Part shown: positions 47,839 to 58,096 of the stretch, in pieces
Position numbering within the stretch: position 1 is the first letter of the stretch
How the letters are laid out: every line of letters starts with the position of its first letter
Assembly: GCF_947490095.1 (NCBI RefSeq)
Contig: NZ_CANLFS010000014.1
Location: 1 to 64,000 of the forward strand
Direction: 5' to 3'
From: an uncultured Halomonas sp.
GTDB taxonomy: Bacteria; Pseudomonadota; Gammaproteobacteria; Pseudomonadales; Halomonadaceae
Length of the DNA: 64,000 nucleotides
The notes under the pieces: generated by a model
Told to the model about the DNA's origin: nothing
The model's database searches: none
The model's input: only the letters and a program-made list of their open reading frames with translations
Translations under genes and position numbers: made by a program

Positions 47839-48390
47839 ATGGCCTCTCCGACCGGCGCTCTACTCATCGATGCACGCAGTGCCGGCGCCAGGCTACCCAG
47901 GGAGCTGGCACTGGTAGCTCCTCTCGTTGCCGAACAGGCCTTCGAGCTGGTCGTGATCGACGATACTCAGGATACTCGAGTCGCCGGCATCGCCCGCCGC
48001 CATGGGGCACGCCATGTGTCCATGCCTAACGCTCCGCTTGGCAAGCGGCTCGGCATCACCATACCGAGCACCACCGGTTCGGTGCTGGTGTTTCCCGCCC
48101 TGGGCTGCCTCGCCTCGGCCCGCACCCTGCTGGATCTGGCACGCCGAGTCAGTGACGGAGAGGTCGACGCCCTGGCTCTCTCCGGTAATCCCCCCAGCCT
48201 GCTTGCCCGGGTACTGGGCCGCAAGCAGCCAGATGCCGCGGCCGGCATCTGCCTGGCACGCCACTGGTATGAACGCCTCGGCGGCTGCGATCCACTCCTC
48301 GATCGCGACGCCCTCGACGACCTGATCGGGCGGCTGCGCCTCTGTGGTGCCCGCCTGGAGCGTATCACCGTGCATGGCCAGACACCCTGA
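47839..48390 (+). CDS. Small protein resembling a degenerate GT-A glycosyltransferase
   Basis: A 183-residue protein I do not firmly recognise. The order LPRELALVAPLVAEQAFELVVIDD..DTRVAGIARRHGARHVSM...GKRLGITIPSTTGSVLVFPALGCL follows the first half of a GT-A glycosyltransferase of the TIGR04283 (transferase 2) kind. However, the metal-binding DxD expected at LF.HADT is replaced by FPALGC, so catalysis by the usual mechanism is doubtful. The ribosome site is weak (CCCGGAA). It stands alone between glnA control DNA and typA. Confidence 0.5.
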   Translation: MASPTGALLIDARSAGARLPRELALVAPLVAEQAFELVVIDDTQDTRVAGIARRHGARHVSMPNAPLGKRLGITIPSTTGSVLVFPALGCLASARTLLDLARRVSDGEVDALALSGNPPSLLARVLGRKQPDAAAGICLARHWYERLGGCDPLLDRDALDDLIGRLRLCGARLERITVHGQTP

Positions 48391-48549
48391 TTCCCGGGTC
48401 AGCAGTGCAATGTCACCGGCCATGACAGCAAACTTGCTACTCCTGAGCGTCTCGAGTCTGTACAATGCGCCTCCCACATCCCTGCCCCGCGCCTAGGGTA
48501 CTTACCAAAACGTGTACATAGGTGCGTACATATCAGCGAGACACACCTT

Positions 48550-50400
<1,851 letters not shown>

Positions 50401-50420
50401 GCGTAAGCCTCTCGCCCTTC

Positions 50421-50446
50421 AAAGCCCGCCATCCGGCGGGCTTTTT
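50421..50446 (+). terminator. Intrinsic terminator of typA
   Basis: AAAGCCCGCC-ATCC-GGCGGGCTTT with two further Ts: a perfect 10-bp stem and a 4-base loop with a run of five Ts. Confidence 0.93.
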
Positions 50447-50572
50447 CGTGCACGCTCGCCGGCCACGCCTTCCCCCCCCGCGGCGTTGCGCCTCAATGCT
50501 GGTATGCTGGAGCCACACTCGACGGGCGCGCCTGGCGGCCGCCCCCATCGCCATCCAAGCAGGAGAGCCGAG

Positions 50573-50893
50573 ATGCATAAGCATGTGGAGTGGGACGCCC
50601 CCGGCGCCGATAGCGTGTTGCGCCATTTCCAGCAGGACGATAGTGGCTATTCCGACCCGGGGCCTGGCGACATCCTGTCGGCGCGCCACGAGGGCGCCGT
50701 GGTGCGGGTGAAGGTCGAGGCCTACGTGGACGGCACCAGCATCGGCCAGGTGGCGGCGATCATCGCCGTGGACAACGGCCGCCGGCTCGAGTCACACGGC
50801 AGGCTCGCCCTGGGCGATACCGTGCGCCTACCCGACGACTGTCGCGCCCTGGAGCCAACTCCGAACGCCTCCGACGACAGGCACGACGACTAA
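50573..50893 (+). CDS. Small acidic hypothetical protein
   Basis: A 106-residue protein I do not recognise. It is rich in aspartate and ends in NASDDRHDD. The middle (ILSARHEGAVVRVKVEAYVDGTSIGQVAAIIAVDNGRRL) alternates hydrophobic residues like a small beta sheet. There is no signal peptide or membrane helix. GGAG precedes the ATG by seven bases, which supports real translation. The acidic character fits a halophile cytoplasm. Confidence 0.55.
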   Translation: MHKHVEWDAPGADSVLRHFQQDDSGYSDPGPGDILSARHEGAVVRVKVEAYVDGTSIGQVAAIIAVDNGRRLESHGRLALGDTVRLPDDCRALEPTPNASDDRHDD

Positions 50894-51016
50894 TCGAGAC
50901 TCGCCTTCTCCCGAGCGTTAACGCGGCGTAAACGCGCCGCACTAGCTTCCCAATGGGGTTTTGTCGCAAAGTGGCGAAGTGGGCCAACGGCCTACGCACA
51001 CAGCTTCGGAGCCCCA

Positions 51017-52462
51017 ATGAGCACGCATAATATCTGGACCCACAAGGGCACCTTTTTGCTGGCCGCGGTCGGCTCGGCGGTCGGGCTCGGGAACCTATGG
51101 CGCTTTCCCTACCTGGCCGGCGAGAACGGCGGCGGCGCCTTTATCCTGGTCTATGCCCTGACCATCTTCGCCGTGGGCATTCCGATCCTGATCGCCGAGA
51201 TCCTCCTGGGCCGCAACAGCCGGCGCAGCCCCATCATGGGCATGCGCTTTCTCGCTCGTACCCATGGCGCCTCGCGCCGCTGGGAGGTCATCGGCTGGCT
51301 GGGTGGCGCCTCGGCCTTCCTGATCCTCAGTTTCTATTCGGTGATCGCCGGCTGGGCCATCCACTACACCTGGCAGATGCTGACCGGCTCGCTGACCGGG
51401 GCCAGCGCCGAGACCATTGCCGCCGGCTTCGATGCCCTGCTCGCCTCCCCCGCACTGCTCACGCTCTACCACAGCCTGTTTATCATCGCCTCGGGGTTGG
51501 TCGTCGGCCTGGGCGTCCACCAGGGCATCGAGCGCGGGCTAAGGGTGATCATGCCGGCGCTCTTCGTCATCCTGCTGGTGGTGCTCGCCTACGGCGTGGC
51601 CAACGGCGACTTTCCCGCCGCCGTCGACTTCCTGCTCACGTTCAATGTCGCCGACCTCAGCCTGGAGGGCTGGCTCGCGGCCATGGGCCAGTCGTTCTTC
51701 ACCCTGAGCCTCGGCATGGGCGCCATCATGGCCTACGGCGCCTATATGTCCGGCGAGGTGTCACTGACCCGCACCGCCATTACCATCGCCGTGGTGGACA
51801 CCGCCGTGGCCATCGTCGCCGGACTGGCGATTTTCTCGCTGGTATTCGGCGCCGGGCTCGACGCCGCCCAGGGGCCCGGGCTGATGTTCGTCACCCTGCC
51901 GCTGGCCTTCGCCGAGATGCCCGCCGGCGGACTGGTCGGCGGCATCTTCTTCGTCCTCGTGCTGGGCGCGGCCATCAGCTCCTCCATCTCGCTGATCGAG
52001 CCGGTGGCCGCCTATCTGGTCGAGCGCTTCGACCTCACCCGCCCCCAGGCCGTATTCGCCATGGTGATGGCCACCTGGGCACTGGGCCTGTTGACCGTCA
52101 TCAGCTTCAACCTCTGGTCCGAAGAGAGCGTCTTCCACAACCTGTTCGGCCACAGCGCCTTCGACCTCTTCGAGCTGCTGACCAATATCTTCATGCCGCT
52201 GGGTGGCATGTTGATCGCCCTGTTTGCCGGCTGGGCCCTCACCTCATCCGAGGTGGTGAAGGAAATGGGCACCAACGGGGGCTGGTTCACCACCTGGCGC
52301 TTCCTGGTGCGCTTTATCGCGCCGGCGGCGGTCGCCTTCGTCTTCCTGCGCGCCATTCCCCAGGTGGGGGGCTACCTGCTTCCGGCCATCGGGGCCGTGG
52401 TCATCGTCGGCGCCTTCGCCGCCCACCGCATCCTGCCGACGGAGGGCGACCCAACGCACTGA
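51017..52462 (+). CDS. Sodium-dependent transporter of the NSS (SNF) family, second copy
   Basis: A 481-residue membrane protein. The NSS signature GSAVGLGNLWRFPYLAGENGGGAF is present in helix 1, and it shares long stretches with the transporter at 11.4 kb (for example ILSFYSV and GLMFVTLPLAFAEMPAGG). The substrate is likely an amino acid or related solute. GGAG precedes the ATG. The liv genes begin 79 bases downstream on the same strand, but no function links them with certainty. Confidence 0.9.
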   Translation: MSTHNIWTHKGTFLLAAVGSAVGLGNLWRFPYLAGENGGGAFILVYALTIFAVGIPILIAEILLGRNSRRSPIMGMRFLARTHGASRRWEVIGWLGGASAFLILSFYSVIAGWAIHYTWQMLTGSLTGASAETIAAGFDALLASPALLTLYHSLFIIASGLVVGLGVHQGIERGLRVIMPALFVILLVVLAYGVANGDFPAAVDFLLTFNVADLSLEGWLAAMGQSFFTLSLGMGAIMAYGAYMSGEVSLTRTAITIAVVDTAVAIVAGLAIFSLVFGAGLDAAQGPGLMFVTLPLAFAEMPAGGLVGGIFFVLVLGAAISSSISLIEPVAAYLVERFDLTRPQAVFAMVMATWALGLLTVISFNLWSEESVFHNLFGHSAFDLFELLTNIFMPLGGMLIALFAGWALTSSEVVKEMGTNGGWFTTWRFLVRFIAPAAVAFVFLRAIPQVGGYLLPAIGAVVIVGAFAAHRILPTEGDPTH

Positions 52463-52541
52463 CCCCCGCCGTCGCCCAAGGGATCACGGCGGCGCCGCGG
52501 AATCATAAAACAAGCAAATACAACAACGACGAGAATTGCGC

Positions 52542-53321
52542 ATGGTACCCATGATCGACGTGCAACACGTCAACAAGGCCTTCGGCGGCCTCCAGGTGAT
52601 CAACGATTGCTCGCTCTCGGTAAGGGCGGGCTCGATCACCGGACTGATCGGCCCCAACGGGGCCGGTAAATCGACCCTGTTCAACATCATCGCCGGGGCC
52701 CTGCCGCTGGACAGCGGACGCGTGCTCCTGAACGGCGAGGAGATCACCAACCGTCCCGCCAATGAGCTGTTCCACAAGGGGCTGCTGCGCACCTTCCAGA
52801 TCGCCCACGAGTTCTCCCATATGACCGCGCTGGAGAACCTGATGATGGTGCCCCCGACCCAGGCCGGCGAGGGCCTGTTCAGCGCCTGGCTCAAGCCCGG
52901 CCTGGTGCGCTCCCAGGAAGCCGAGGTGCGCCGCCGGGCACTTGAGGTCGTCGACTTCATCGGCCTGCATCATGTGCGTAACGAGCTGGCCGGCAACCTC
53001 TCCGGTGGCCAGAAGAAGCTGCTCGAACTCGGGCGCACCATGATGACCGACGCCCGCGTCGTGCTGCTCGACGAGATCGCCGCCGGGGTCAACCGCACCC
53101 TGCTCGGCGACCTGGTGGAGAACATCGAACGCCTCAACCGCGAGATGGGCTACACCTTCCTGGTCATCGAACACGACATGGAAATGATCGCGCGCCTCTG
53201 TGACCCGGTGATCGTGCTCGCCCAGGGCAGCGTGATGGTCGAAGGCTCCATCGAGGAGATCCAGAACAACCCCGAGGTCATCGAGGCCTATTTCGGAGCA
53301 CCCCAAGATGCCACTACTTGA
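52542..53321 (+). CDS. livG: Branched-chain amino acid ABC transporter ATPase LivG
   Basis: A 259-residue ATPase. Walker A is GPNGAGKST, the signature is NLSGGQKKLLELGRTMM, and Walker B is VVLLDEIAAG (usually DEP; here DEI). The livG-specific insertion after RTFQIAHEFSHMTALENLM is present. The start at 52542 is chosen over an in-frame TTG and a later ATG; neither has a strong ribosome site. It overlaps livF by 14 bases. Confidence 0.88.
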   Translation: MVPMIDVQHVNKAFGGLQVINDCSLSVRAGSITGLIGPNGAGKSTLFNIIAGALPLDSGRVLLNGEEITNRPANELFHKGLLRTFQIAHEFSHMTALENLMMVPPTQAGEGLFSAWLKPGLVRSQEAEVRRRALEVVDFIGLHHVRNELAGNLSGGQKKLLELGRTMMTDARVVLLDEIAAGVNRTLLGDLVENIERLNREMGYTFLVIEHDMEMIARLCDPVIVLAQGSVMVEGSIEEIQNNPEVIEAYFGAPQDATT

Positions 53322-54012
53322 AGCCCGTGACGTCTATGGCGGCTACGGCGGCATGAACATCCTCAACGGGGTGAACATGACCCTCGAGGCCGACGAAATC
53401 GGCGTCATCGTCGGCCCCAACGGCGCCGGCAAGTCCACCATGCTCAAGGCCATCTTCGGCCTGCTGGTCGTCACCCAGGGCGAGATCCTGCTGCGCGGCG
53501 AGCCCATTCACAACCTGGCGCCCCATCGCCTGGTGCATCAGGGCATGGGCTTCGTGCCCCAGGAGCACAACGTCTTTCCGAGCCTGACGGTGAAGGAGAA
53601 CCTCCAGATGGGGGCCTTCCTCAAGCCGGGCAACGTCAAGCGCATGCTCAAGCAGATCTACGACTTCTTCCCGCCGCTCTACGACAAGCGTCACCAGCCG
53701 GCCGGGGAGCTCTCCGGCGGGCAACGCCAGATGGTCGCCATGGGGCGTGCATTGATGGCCGAACCCAGCGTGCTGCTGCTCGACGAGCCCACCGCCGGCC
53801 TCTCGCCGCTGTTCATGAACGAGATCTTCGCCCAGGTGAAGCAGGTCAACGCCGCGGGTGTCGGCATCCTGATGGTGGAGCAGAACGCCAAGCAGGCACT
53901 CGCCATCGCCGACAAGGGCTTCGTGCTGGCCGCCGGTCAGAACCGTTTCACCGATACCGGTGCCGCCCTGCTGGCGGACCCGGAAGTGGCCAGGAGCTTC
54001 CTGGGCGGCTGA
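53308..54012 (+). CDS. livF: Branched-chain amino acid ABC transporter ATPase LivF
   Basis: A 234-residue ATPase with Walker A GPNGAGKST, signature ELSGGQRQMVAMGRALM and Walker B VLLLDEPTAGL. The family-specific GMGFVPQEHNVFPSLTVKENL is clear. It pairs with LivG on the permease LivHM. Short size and operon order (G-F-H-M) are standard, though the order differs from the E. coli HMGF. Confidence 0.93.
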   Translation: MPLLEARDVYGGYGGMNILNGVNMTLEADEIGVIVGPNGAGKSTMLKAIFGLLVVTQGEILLRGEPIHNLAPHRLVHQGMGFVPQEHNVFPSLTVKENLQMGAFLKPGNVKRMLKQIYDFFPPLYDKRHQPAGELSGGQRQMVAMGRALMAEPSVLLLDEPTAGLSPLFMNEIFAQVKQVNAAGVGILMVEQNAKQALAIADKGFVLAAGQNRFTDTGAALLADPEVARSFLGG

Positions 54013-54042
54013 GCGGCCCGGGGAACAAGGAGAACCAACCTC

Positions 54043-55047
54043 GTGAACGAACTCGTCTTCTTTATCAACAACGTGATCGTCGCCGGCAGCGTGACCGGCT
54101 CGATCTACGCCATCGGCGCGGTAGGCGTGACCCTGGTGTTCAGCATCATGCGCTTCGCCCACTTCGCCCACGCCGACATGATGACCTTCGGCGCCTTCAT
54201 GGTGCTGCTGCTCACCCTGGCCTTTCCGGGGGCCGGCGCGGCCCTGGGGCTGCCCACCGCCGTGGTGATGCTGCCGCTGGCCATGGTCCTGACCGCCGGC
54301 CTGGCGGTGGGCATCGACAAGGTGTTCTACAAGCCGCTGCGCGCCCACGGCGTGAAGCCCATCGTCATGGTGATCGCGTCGCTGGGCGTGACCCTGATGC
54401 TGCAGGGGCTGATCCGGGTCTTCGCCGGCACCAGCGGCGAGAGCCTCTACGTCGACGACCGCAAGGAGATCTTCCGCCTCGCCCTCCCCTTCGAGGGCGT
54501 GCGGGCACCGATCGTGGTGACCGAGCCGCAGATCATCCTGTTCGTGCTGACCATCATCTGCATCGTGGGACTGCACCTCTTCCTGTCGCGCTCGCGACTG
54601 GGCAAGGCGATGCGGGCGATGTCCGACAACCCCGACCTGGCCCGGGCCTCGGGCATCAATACCAACCTGATCGTGGCGGTGACCTGGGTGATCGTCGGGG
54701 GGCTGGCGGCCATCGCCGGCACCCTGCTGTCGCTGGACGTCACCTTCAAGCCGGACCTCAGCTTCTTCCTACTGCTGCCGATCTTCGCCGCGGCCATCGT
54801 CGGCGGCGTGGGCCACCCCTACGGCGCCATCGCCGGCGGTTTCCTGGTGGGCTTCGCCGAGACACTGGCGGTCTTCAACTGGGGCGTACTGCTGCGCCCC
54901 TTCCGCGACAGCCTGCCGGAGTGGCTGGCCAACGCCGGCAACCTGGCCTTCGTCGGCTCCGAGTACAAGATCGTGGTGCCCTTCTTCATCCTCGTTGCCA
55001 TCCTGGTATGGCGCCCCACCGGCATCTTCAAGGGTAAGGTGATCTGA
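54043..55047 (+). CDS. livH: Branched-chain amino acid ABC transporter permease LivH
   Basis: A 334-residue permease with about eight hydrophobic helices. It begins with a GTG preceded by AAGGAGA. Family motifs are GSVTGSIYAIGAVGVTLVFSIMRFAHFAHADMM and RAMSDNPDLARASGIN (the ATPase-coupling loop). It ends with GVGHPYGAIAGGFLVGFAET. The TGA shares one base with the livM ATG. Confidence 0.92.
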   Translation: MNELVFFINNVIVAGSVTGSIYAIGAVGVTLVFSIMRFAHFAHADMMTFGAFMVLLLTLAFPGAGAALGLPTAVVMLPLAMVLTAGLAVGIDKVFYKPLRAHGVKPIVMVIASLGVTLMLQGLIRVFAGTSGESLYVDDRKEIFRLALPFEGVRAPIVVTEPQIILFVLTIICIVGLHLFLSRSRLGKAMRAMSDNPDLARASGINTNLIVAVTWVIVGGLAAIAGTLLSLDVTFKPDLSFFLLLPIFAAAIVGGVGHPYGAIAGGFLVGFAETLAVFNWGVLLRPFRDSLPEWLANAGNLAFVGSEYKIVVPFFILVAILVWRPTGIFKGKVI

Positions 55048-56357
55048 TGAGCACACAGCAAACGCATCGAGAGGATCTGGTCGCCTCACCGTCACGCTTT
55101 CCGCTGCGCGAGGCGGTGTTGTTCACCATCCTGCTGGCCGCCATTGTCGGCATCTACACCGCCATGGGGGCCGCCTACAGCACCCGCATGCTGGTGGAGG
55201 CCTCCTGCTACGCCATCCTGGCCCTGGGCCTGACCATTCAATGGGGCTATGCCGGCCAGTTCAACGCCGGTGTCATGGGCTTTGTGGCGCTCGGCGGCTA
55301 CTGCGCCATGGCCTTCAGCATGCCGGTCAACGGCGAGTTCTGGGCAAGCCCCCTCTCCGGTGAGCTGGGCATGGTGGCACTGATGGCCCTGGGTGGCGTG
55401 CTGCTGGTGGTGGGCGCCAGCAAGTTGCACCGCCTGGGCGTTCCCAAGCCCCTGCGTACCGGCCTGGCGGTGGCCCTGGCACTGCTCTTCTATCTGCTGG
55501 TCTCGACCCGCCTGGGCGTGGTCACCGAGCAGATCGAAGCCCAACACGACTACATCGGCGGCCTGGGGCTCCCGCCCTGGATGGGCTGGATCGTCGGCGG
55601 GGCGGTAGCCGGCGTGGTGGGTTATTTCATCGGCAAGGTCTGTCTGGGGCTGCGCAGCGACTACCTGGCCATCGCCACCCTGGGCATCGCCGAGATCATC
55701 AAGGCCGTACTCAAGAATGCCGACTGGCTAACCCGTGGCACCGCCACCGTGTCGCCGCTGCCCTGGCCGGTACCGGGTCCGGCCGAGGTGGGCTTCACCC
55801 TGGCACGGGCCCTCTACTTCTCGATTACCGCGGTGATGATCGTGGCGATCTTCCTGCTGCTCAGCCGCGCCTATCACGCCCCCTGGGGGCGCATGATCCG
55901 AGCCATCCGCGACAACGAGGTCTCCGCCGCGGCCATGGGCAAGGACATCAACCACCGGCGACTCGAGATCTTCGTGCTGGGCTGCATCCTGATGGGCATC
56001 GGCGGCGCCGCCCTGGGCAGCTTCAACAGCCTCTTCGACCCCCAGGGTTATTTGCCCCTCAATCACACCTTCCTGGTGCTGGTGATGGTGATCCTGGGCG
56101 GTCCGGGCAATAACCTGGGCACCATCTTCGGCGCCTTCGCGGTGTATATCATCTGGGTGATGTCCGAGCCCCTGGCGCTGGCCGTGCTCGACCTGGCGAT
56201 CGCGTTCGGCGAGGGCAATTTCGGCTGGGAAGCCTCCGCCACCCTCGACAGCCGTGCCCTGCAGGCCAGGGTATTCGTGATCGGCCTGCTGATCTCGCTG
56301 GTACTGCGCTTCGCCCCCAAGGGACTGTTGCCCGAGAAGGTCAAGCACCACGGGTAA
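55047..56357 (+). CDS. livM: Branched-chain amino acid ABC transporter permease LivM
   Basis: A 436-residue permease with about ten hydrophobic helices. Motifs: LALGLTIQWGYAGQFNAGVMGFVALGGY, YLAIATLGIAEI, and the coupling loop RAIRDNEVSAAAMGKDINHRRLEIFVLGC. A middle insertion (about residues 105-180) makes it longer than many LivM proteins. Last gene of livGFHM; livK lies convergently just beyond a hairpin. Confidence 0.92.
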   Translation: MSTQQTHREDLVASPSRFPLREAVLFTILLAAIVGIYTAMGAAYSTRMLVEASCYAILALGLTIQWGYAGQFNAGVMGFVALGGYCAMAFSMPVNGEFWASPLSGELGMVALMALGGVLLVVGASKLHRLGVPKPLRTGLAVALALLFYLLVSTRLGVVTEQIEAQHDYIGGLGLPPWMGWIVGGAVAGVVGYFIGKVCLGLRSDYLAIATLGIAEIIKAVLKNADWLTRGTATVSPLPWPVPGPAEVGFTLARALYFSITAVMIVAIFLLLSRAYHAPWGRMIRAIRDNEVSAAAMGKDINHRRLEIFVLGCILMGIGGAALGSFNSLFDPQGYLPLNHTFLVLVMVILGGPGNNLGTIFGAFAVYIIWVMSEPLALAVLDLAIAFGEGNFGWEASATLDSRALQARVFVIGLLISLVLRFAPKGLLPEKVKHHG

Positions 56358-56457
56358 CGTAAGCTGTAAGCAACGCACTGTGCGACAAACGTATCGGCCC
56401 GGCGGTGCTCGCTCGCGACATAAATCGGAGCTCTCTACATAACGGTGTGAAACAGAA

Positions 56458-56485
56458 AGGCCCCGGCGGGAAACCGCCGGGGCCT
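56458..56485. terminator. Hairpin between convergent livM and livK
   Basis: AGGCCCCGGCGG-GAAA-CCGCCGGGGCCT is a perfect 12-bp stem with a 4-base loop. On the minus strand it is followed by TTCTGTTTC, so it most clearly serves livK, but may act for both. Confidence 0.8.
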
Positions 56486-56521
56486 ATGTCATTCAGAGCC
56501 TGTCAGGGCCAGTTAGCCGGA

Positions 56522-57742
56522 CTACTTGTCCAAAAAGCCCTTGCTGACGAACTCGCCGCCCTCGACCGCCATCTCCTCGACGATGCCAGGCACGTCGCCC
56601 TTCTCATCGAACTCATGGCTGCCCGAGGCGCCCTCGTAGTTGATCTCCTCGCCGGCGGCGATCAGCTCCCGGGCCTTCTCCCACTCGCCGGGCAGGACCA
56701 CCTCACCCGGGGCGGAGGAGACGCTACGCAACGCCTCGGAGAGGCCCTCGCGCTCGGCACTGCCGTTCTGCTCGATGGCCAGCGCCAGCAGGAAGGCCGC
56801 GTCATATCCTTGGCCGGCGAACACCGCCTCGTGGGAAATCTCCCCCGCCTCGGCCAGCTCGACGAAGCGCTGGGTACCGGGGCTATCCGGGTTGCCCGGG
56901 CGCGTGGCGATAAAGCTGTCGTTCAGCACCTCTTCGCCCACGCCATCGAGCAGCCCCGAGATCACCATGCCGTCGGCCCCGATATAGCGGGTGAACATGC
57001 CGCTCTCATAGGCCTGGCGTACCACGGTCTGACCGGAGGTATCGCCGTAGGCCAACACCACCAGGTCGGGTACGCCGGTCGCCGAGAGCGTGCCCAGCTC
57101 GGAGCGGTAGTCGGCGCGGTTATCCTCGTGGGCCAGGTTCTCGGCCACGGTGCCGCCCTCGGCCTCGTAGGTCGCCACGAAGGAGTCGGCCAGGCCGCGG
57201 CCGTAGTCGTTGTTCACATAGGTGACCGCCACCTCCTCGATGCCCTTGTCCAGCAGCATCTTCGCCAGCGCCTCGCCCTGGAAGGCATCGGACGGCACGG
57301 TACGGAACACCAGGTCGTTGTCGTCCAGGTCACTCACCGCCGGTGCGGTGGAGGCCGGCGAGACCATTACCACGCCACCCGGGATGGCGGCGTTGTTGGC
57401 CGCGGCAATCGTGCCACCGGTACAGAGTGCGCCCACGATCGCCGAGACCTTTTCGCTGTTCACCAGGCGGTCGGCCGCGTTGGACGCCGCCGAGGCGTCG
57501 GAACAGGTGGTATCGCCGCTGGGCATGGCGACCTGCTCGCCGTCCAGCACGCCCCCCTGCTCGTTGACATGCTGCACGGCCAGCTGCGCCGCATCGTAGA
57601 CCGGCGGGGTCAGGGTCTCGATCGGTCCGGTGAAGCCACCCAGAAAGCCGATCTTCACCTCGGCCTGAGCCGCCCCCATGGCCAGCGTGGAAGCCGCCAC
57701 CGCCATCGCTACTAGACTCTTCTGAACCGGGCTCTTGTTCAT
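56522..57742 (-). CDS. livK: Branched-chain amino acid ABC transporter binding protein
   Basis: A 406-residue periplasmic binding protein of the LivJ/LivK (type I) fold. It has a signal peptide (SLVAMAVAASTLAMGAAQA), then VKIGFLGGFTGPIE, the ligand-site region VSAIVGALCTGGTIAAAN, VMVSPASTAPAVSD, and VTYVNNDYGRGLAD. It faces the livGFHM operon and is not in it, so binding protein and permease are controlled separately. Upstream of it are two direct repeats CAGGACTGGTTT (57766 and 57779 area). Confidence 0.9.
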   Translation of the reverse strand: MNKSPVQKSLVAMAVAASTLAMGAAQAEVKIGFLGGFTGPIETLTPPVYDAAQLAVQHVNEQGGVLDGEQVAMPSGDTTCSDASAASNAADRLVNSEKVSAIVGALCTGGTIAAANNAAIPGGVVMVSPASTAPAVSDLDDNDLVFRTVPSDAFQGEALAKMLLDKGIEEVAVTYVNNDYGRGLADSFVATYEAEGGTVAENLAHEDNRADYRSELGTLSATGVPDLVVLAYGDTSGQTVVRQAYESGMFTRYIGADGMVISGLLDGVGEEVLNDSFIATRPGNPDSPGTQRFVELAEAGEISHEAVFAGQGYDAAFLLALAIEQNGSAEREGLSEALRSVSSAPGEVVLPGEWEKARELIAAGEEINYEGASGSHEFDEKGDVPGIVEEMAVEGGEFVSKGFLDK

Positions 57743-58096
57743 ATTATTCGTCTCGCTTGGTTTATCAGGACTGGTTTACAGGACTGGTTTGCAGAAATGA
57801 CACACCCCCTAAATCTGGAAGGGCCGAGGGAAAAACTCAAGCCTGCCTTACCAACGCTTGGTCCCAACGCTCGGCTCCTTGCCAGGCGCCGTGATCCCGA
57901 CGACCCGGCTAGACTGAGCCCGTCACCTTCCTCGATGAGGGCCCCGATGCCCCGCCTCGACTACCGGCGGCGCTTCGTTTGAAACCGTGGTCGATAGCAG
58001 CCGGCCTTTGGAACACATGGGTTCTGTCACGTGGGGGCCTTCGTCCCGCACAATGGCCCACCGTAATGTTCCACCCATACCGCAAGGAGACATGCA
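57743..58096. other. Intergenic region between divergent livK and the SDF symporter
   Basis: 354 bases with no credible gene. Near livK there is a pair of direct repeats around AGGACTGGTTT at about 15-base spacing, a possible regulator site. I see no clear sigma-54 promoter for either gene and no confident sigma-70 one. Confidence 0.5.

Noticed and set aside
58025..58075. Sigma-54 promoter before the SDF symporter
   Set aside because: A GG-N10-GC pair exists in GGGGCCTTCGTCCCGCAC but lacks the T before GG and the TTGC context; too weak to claim.
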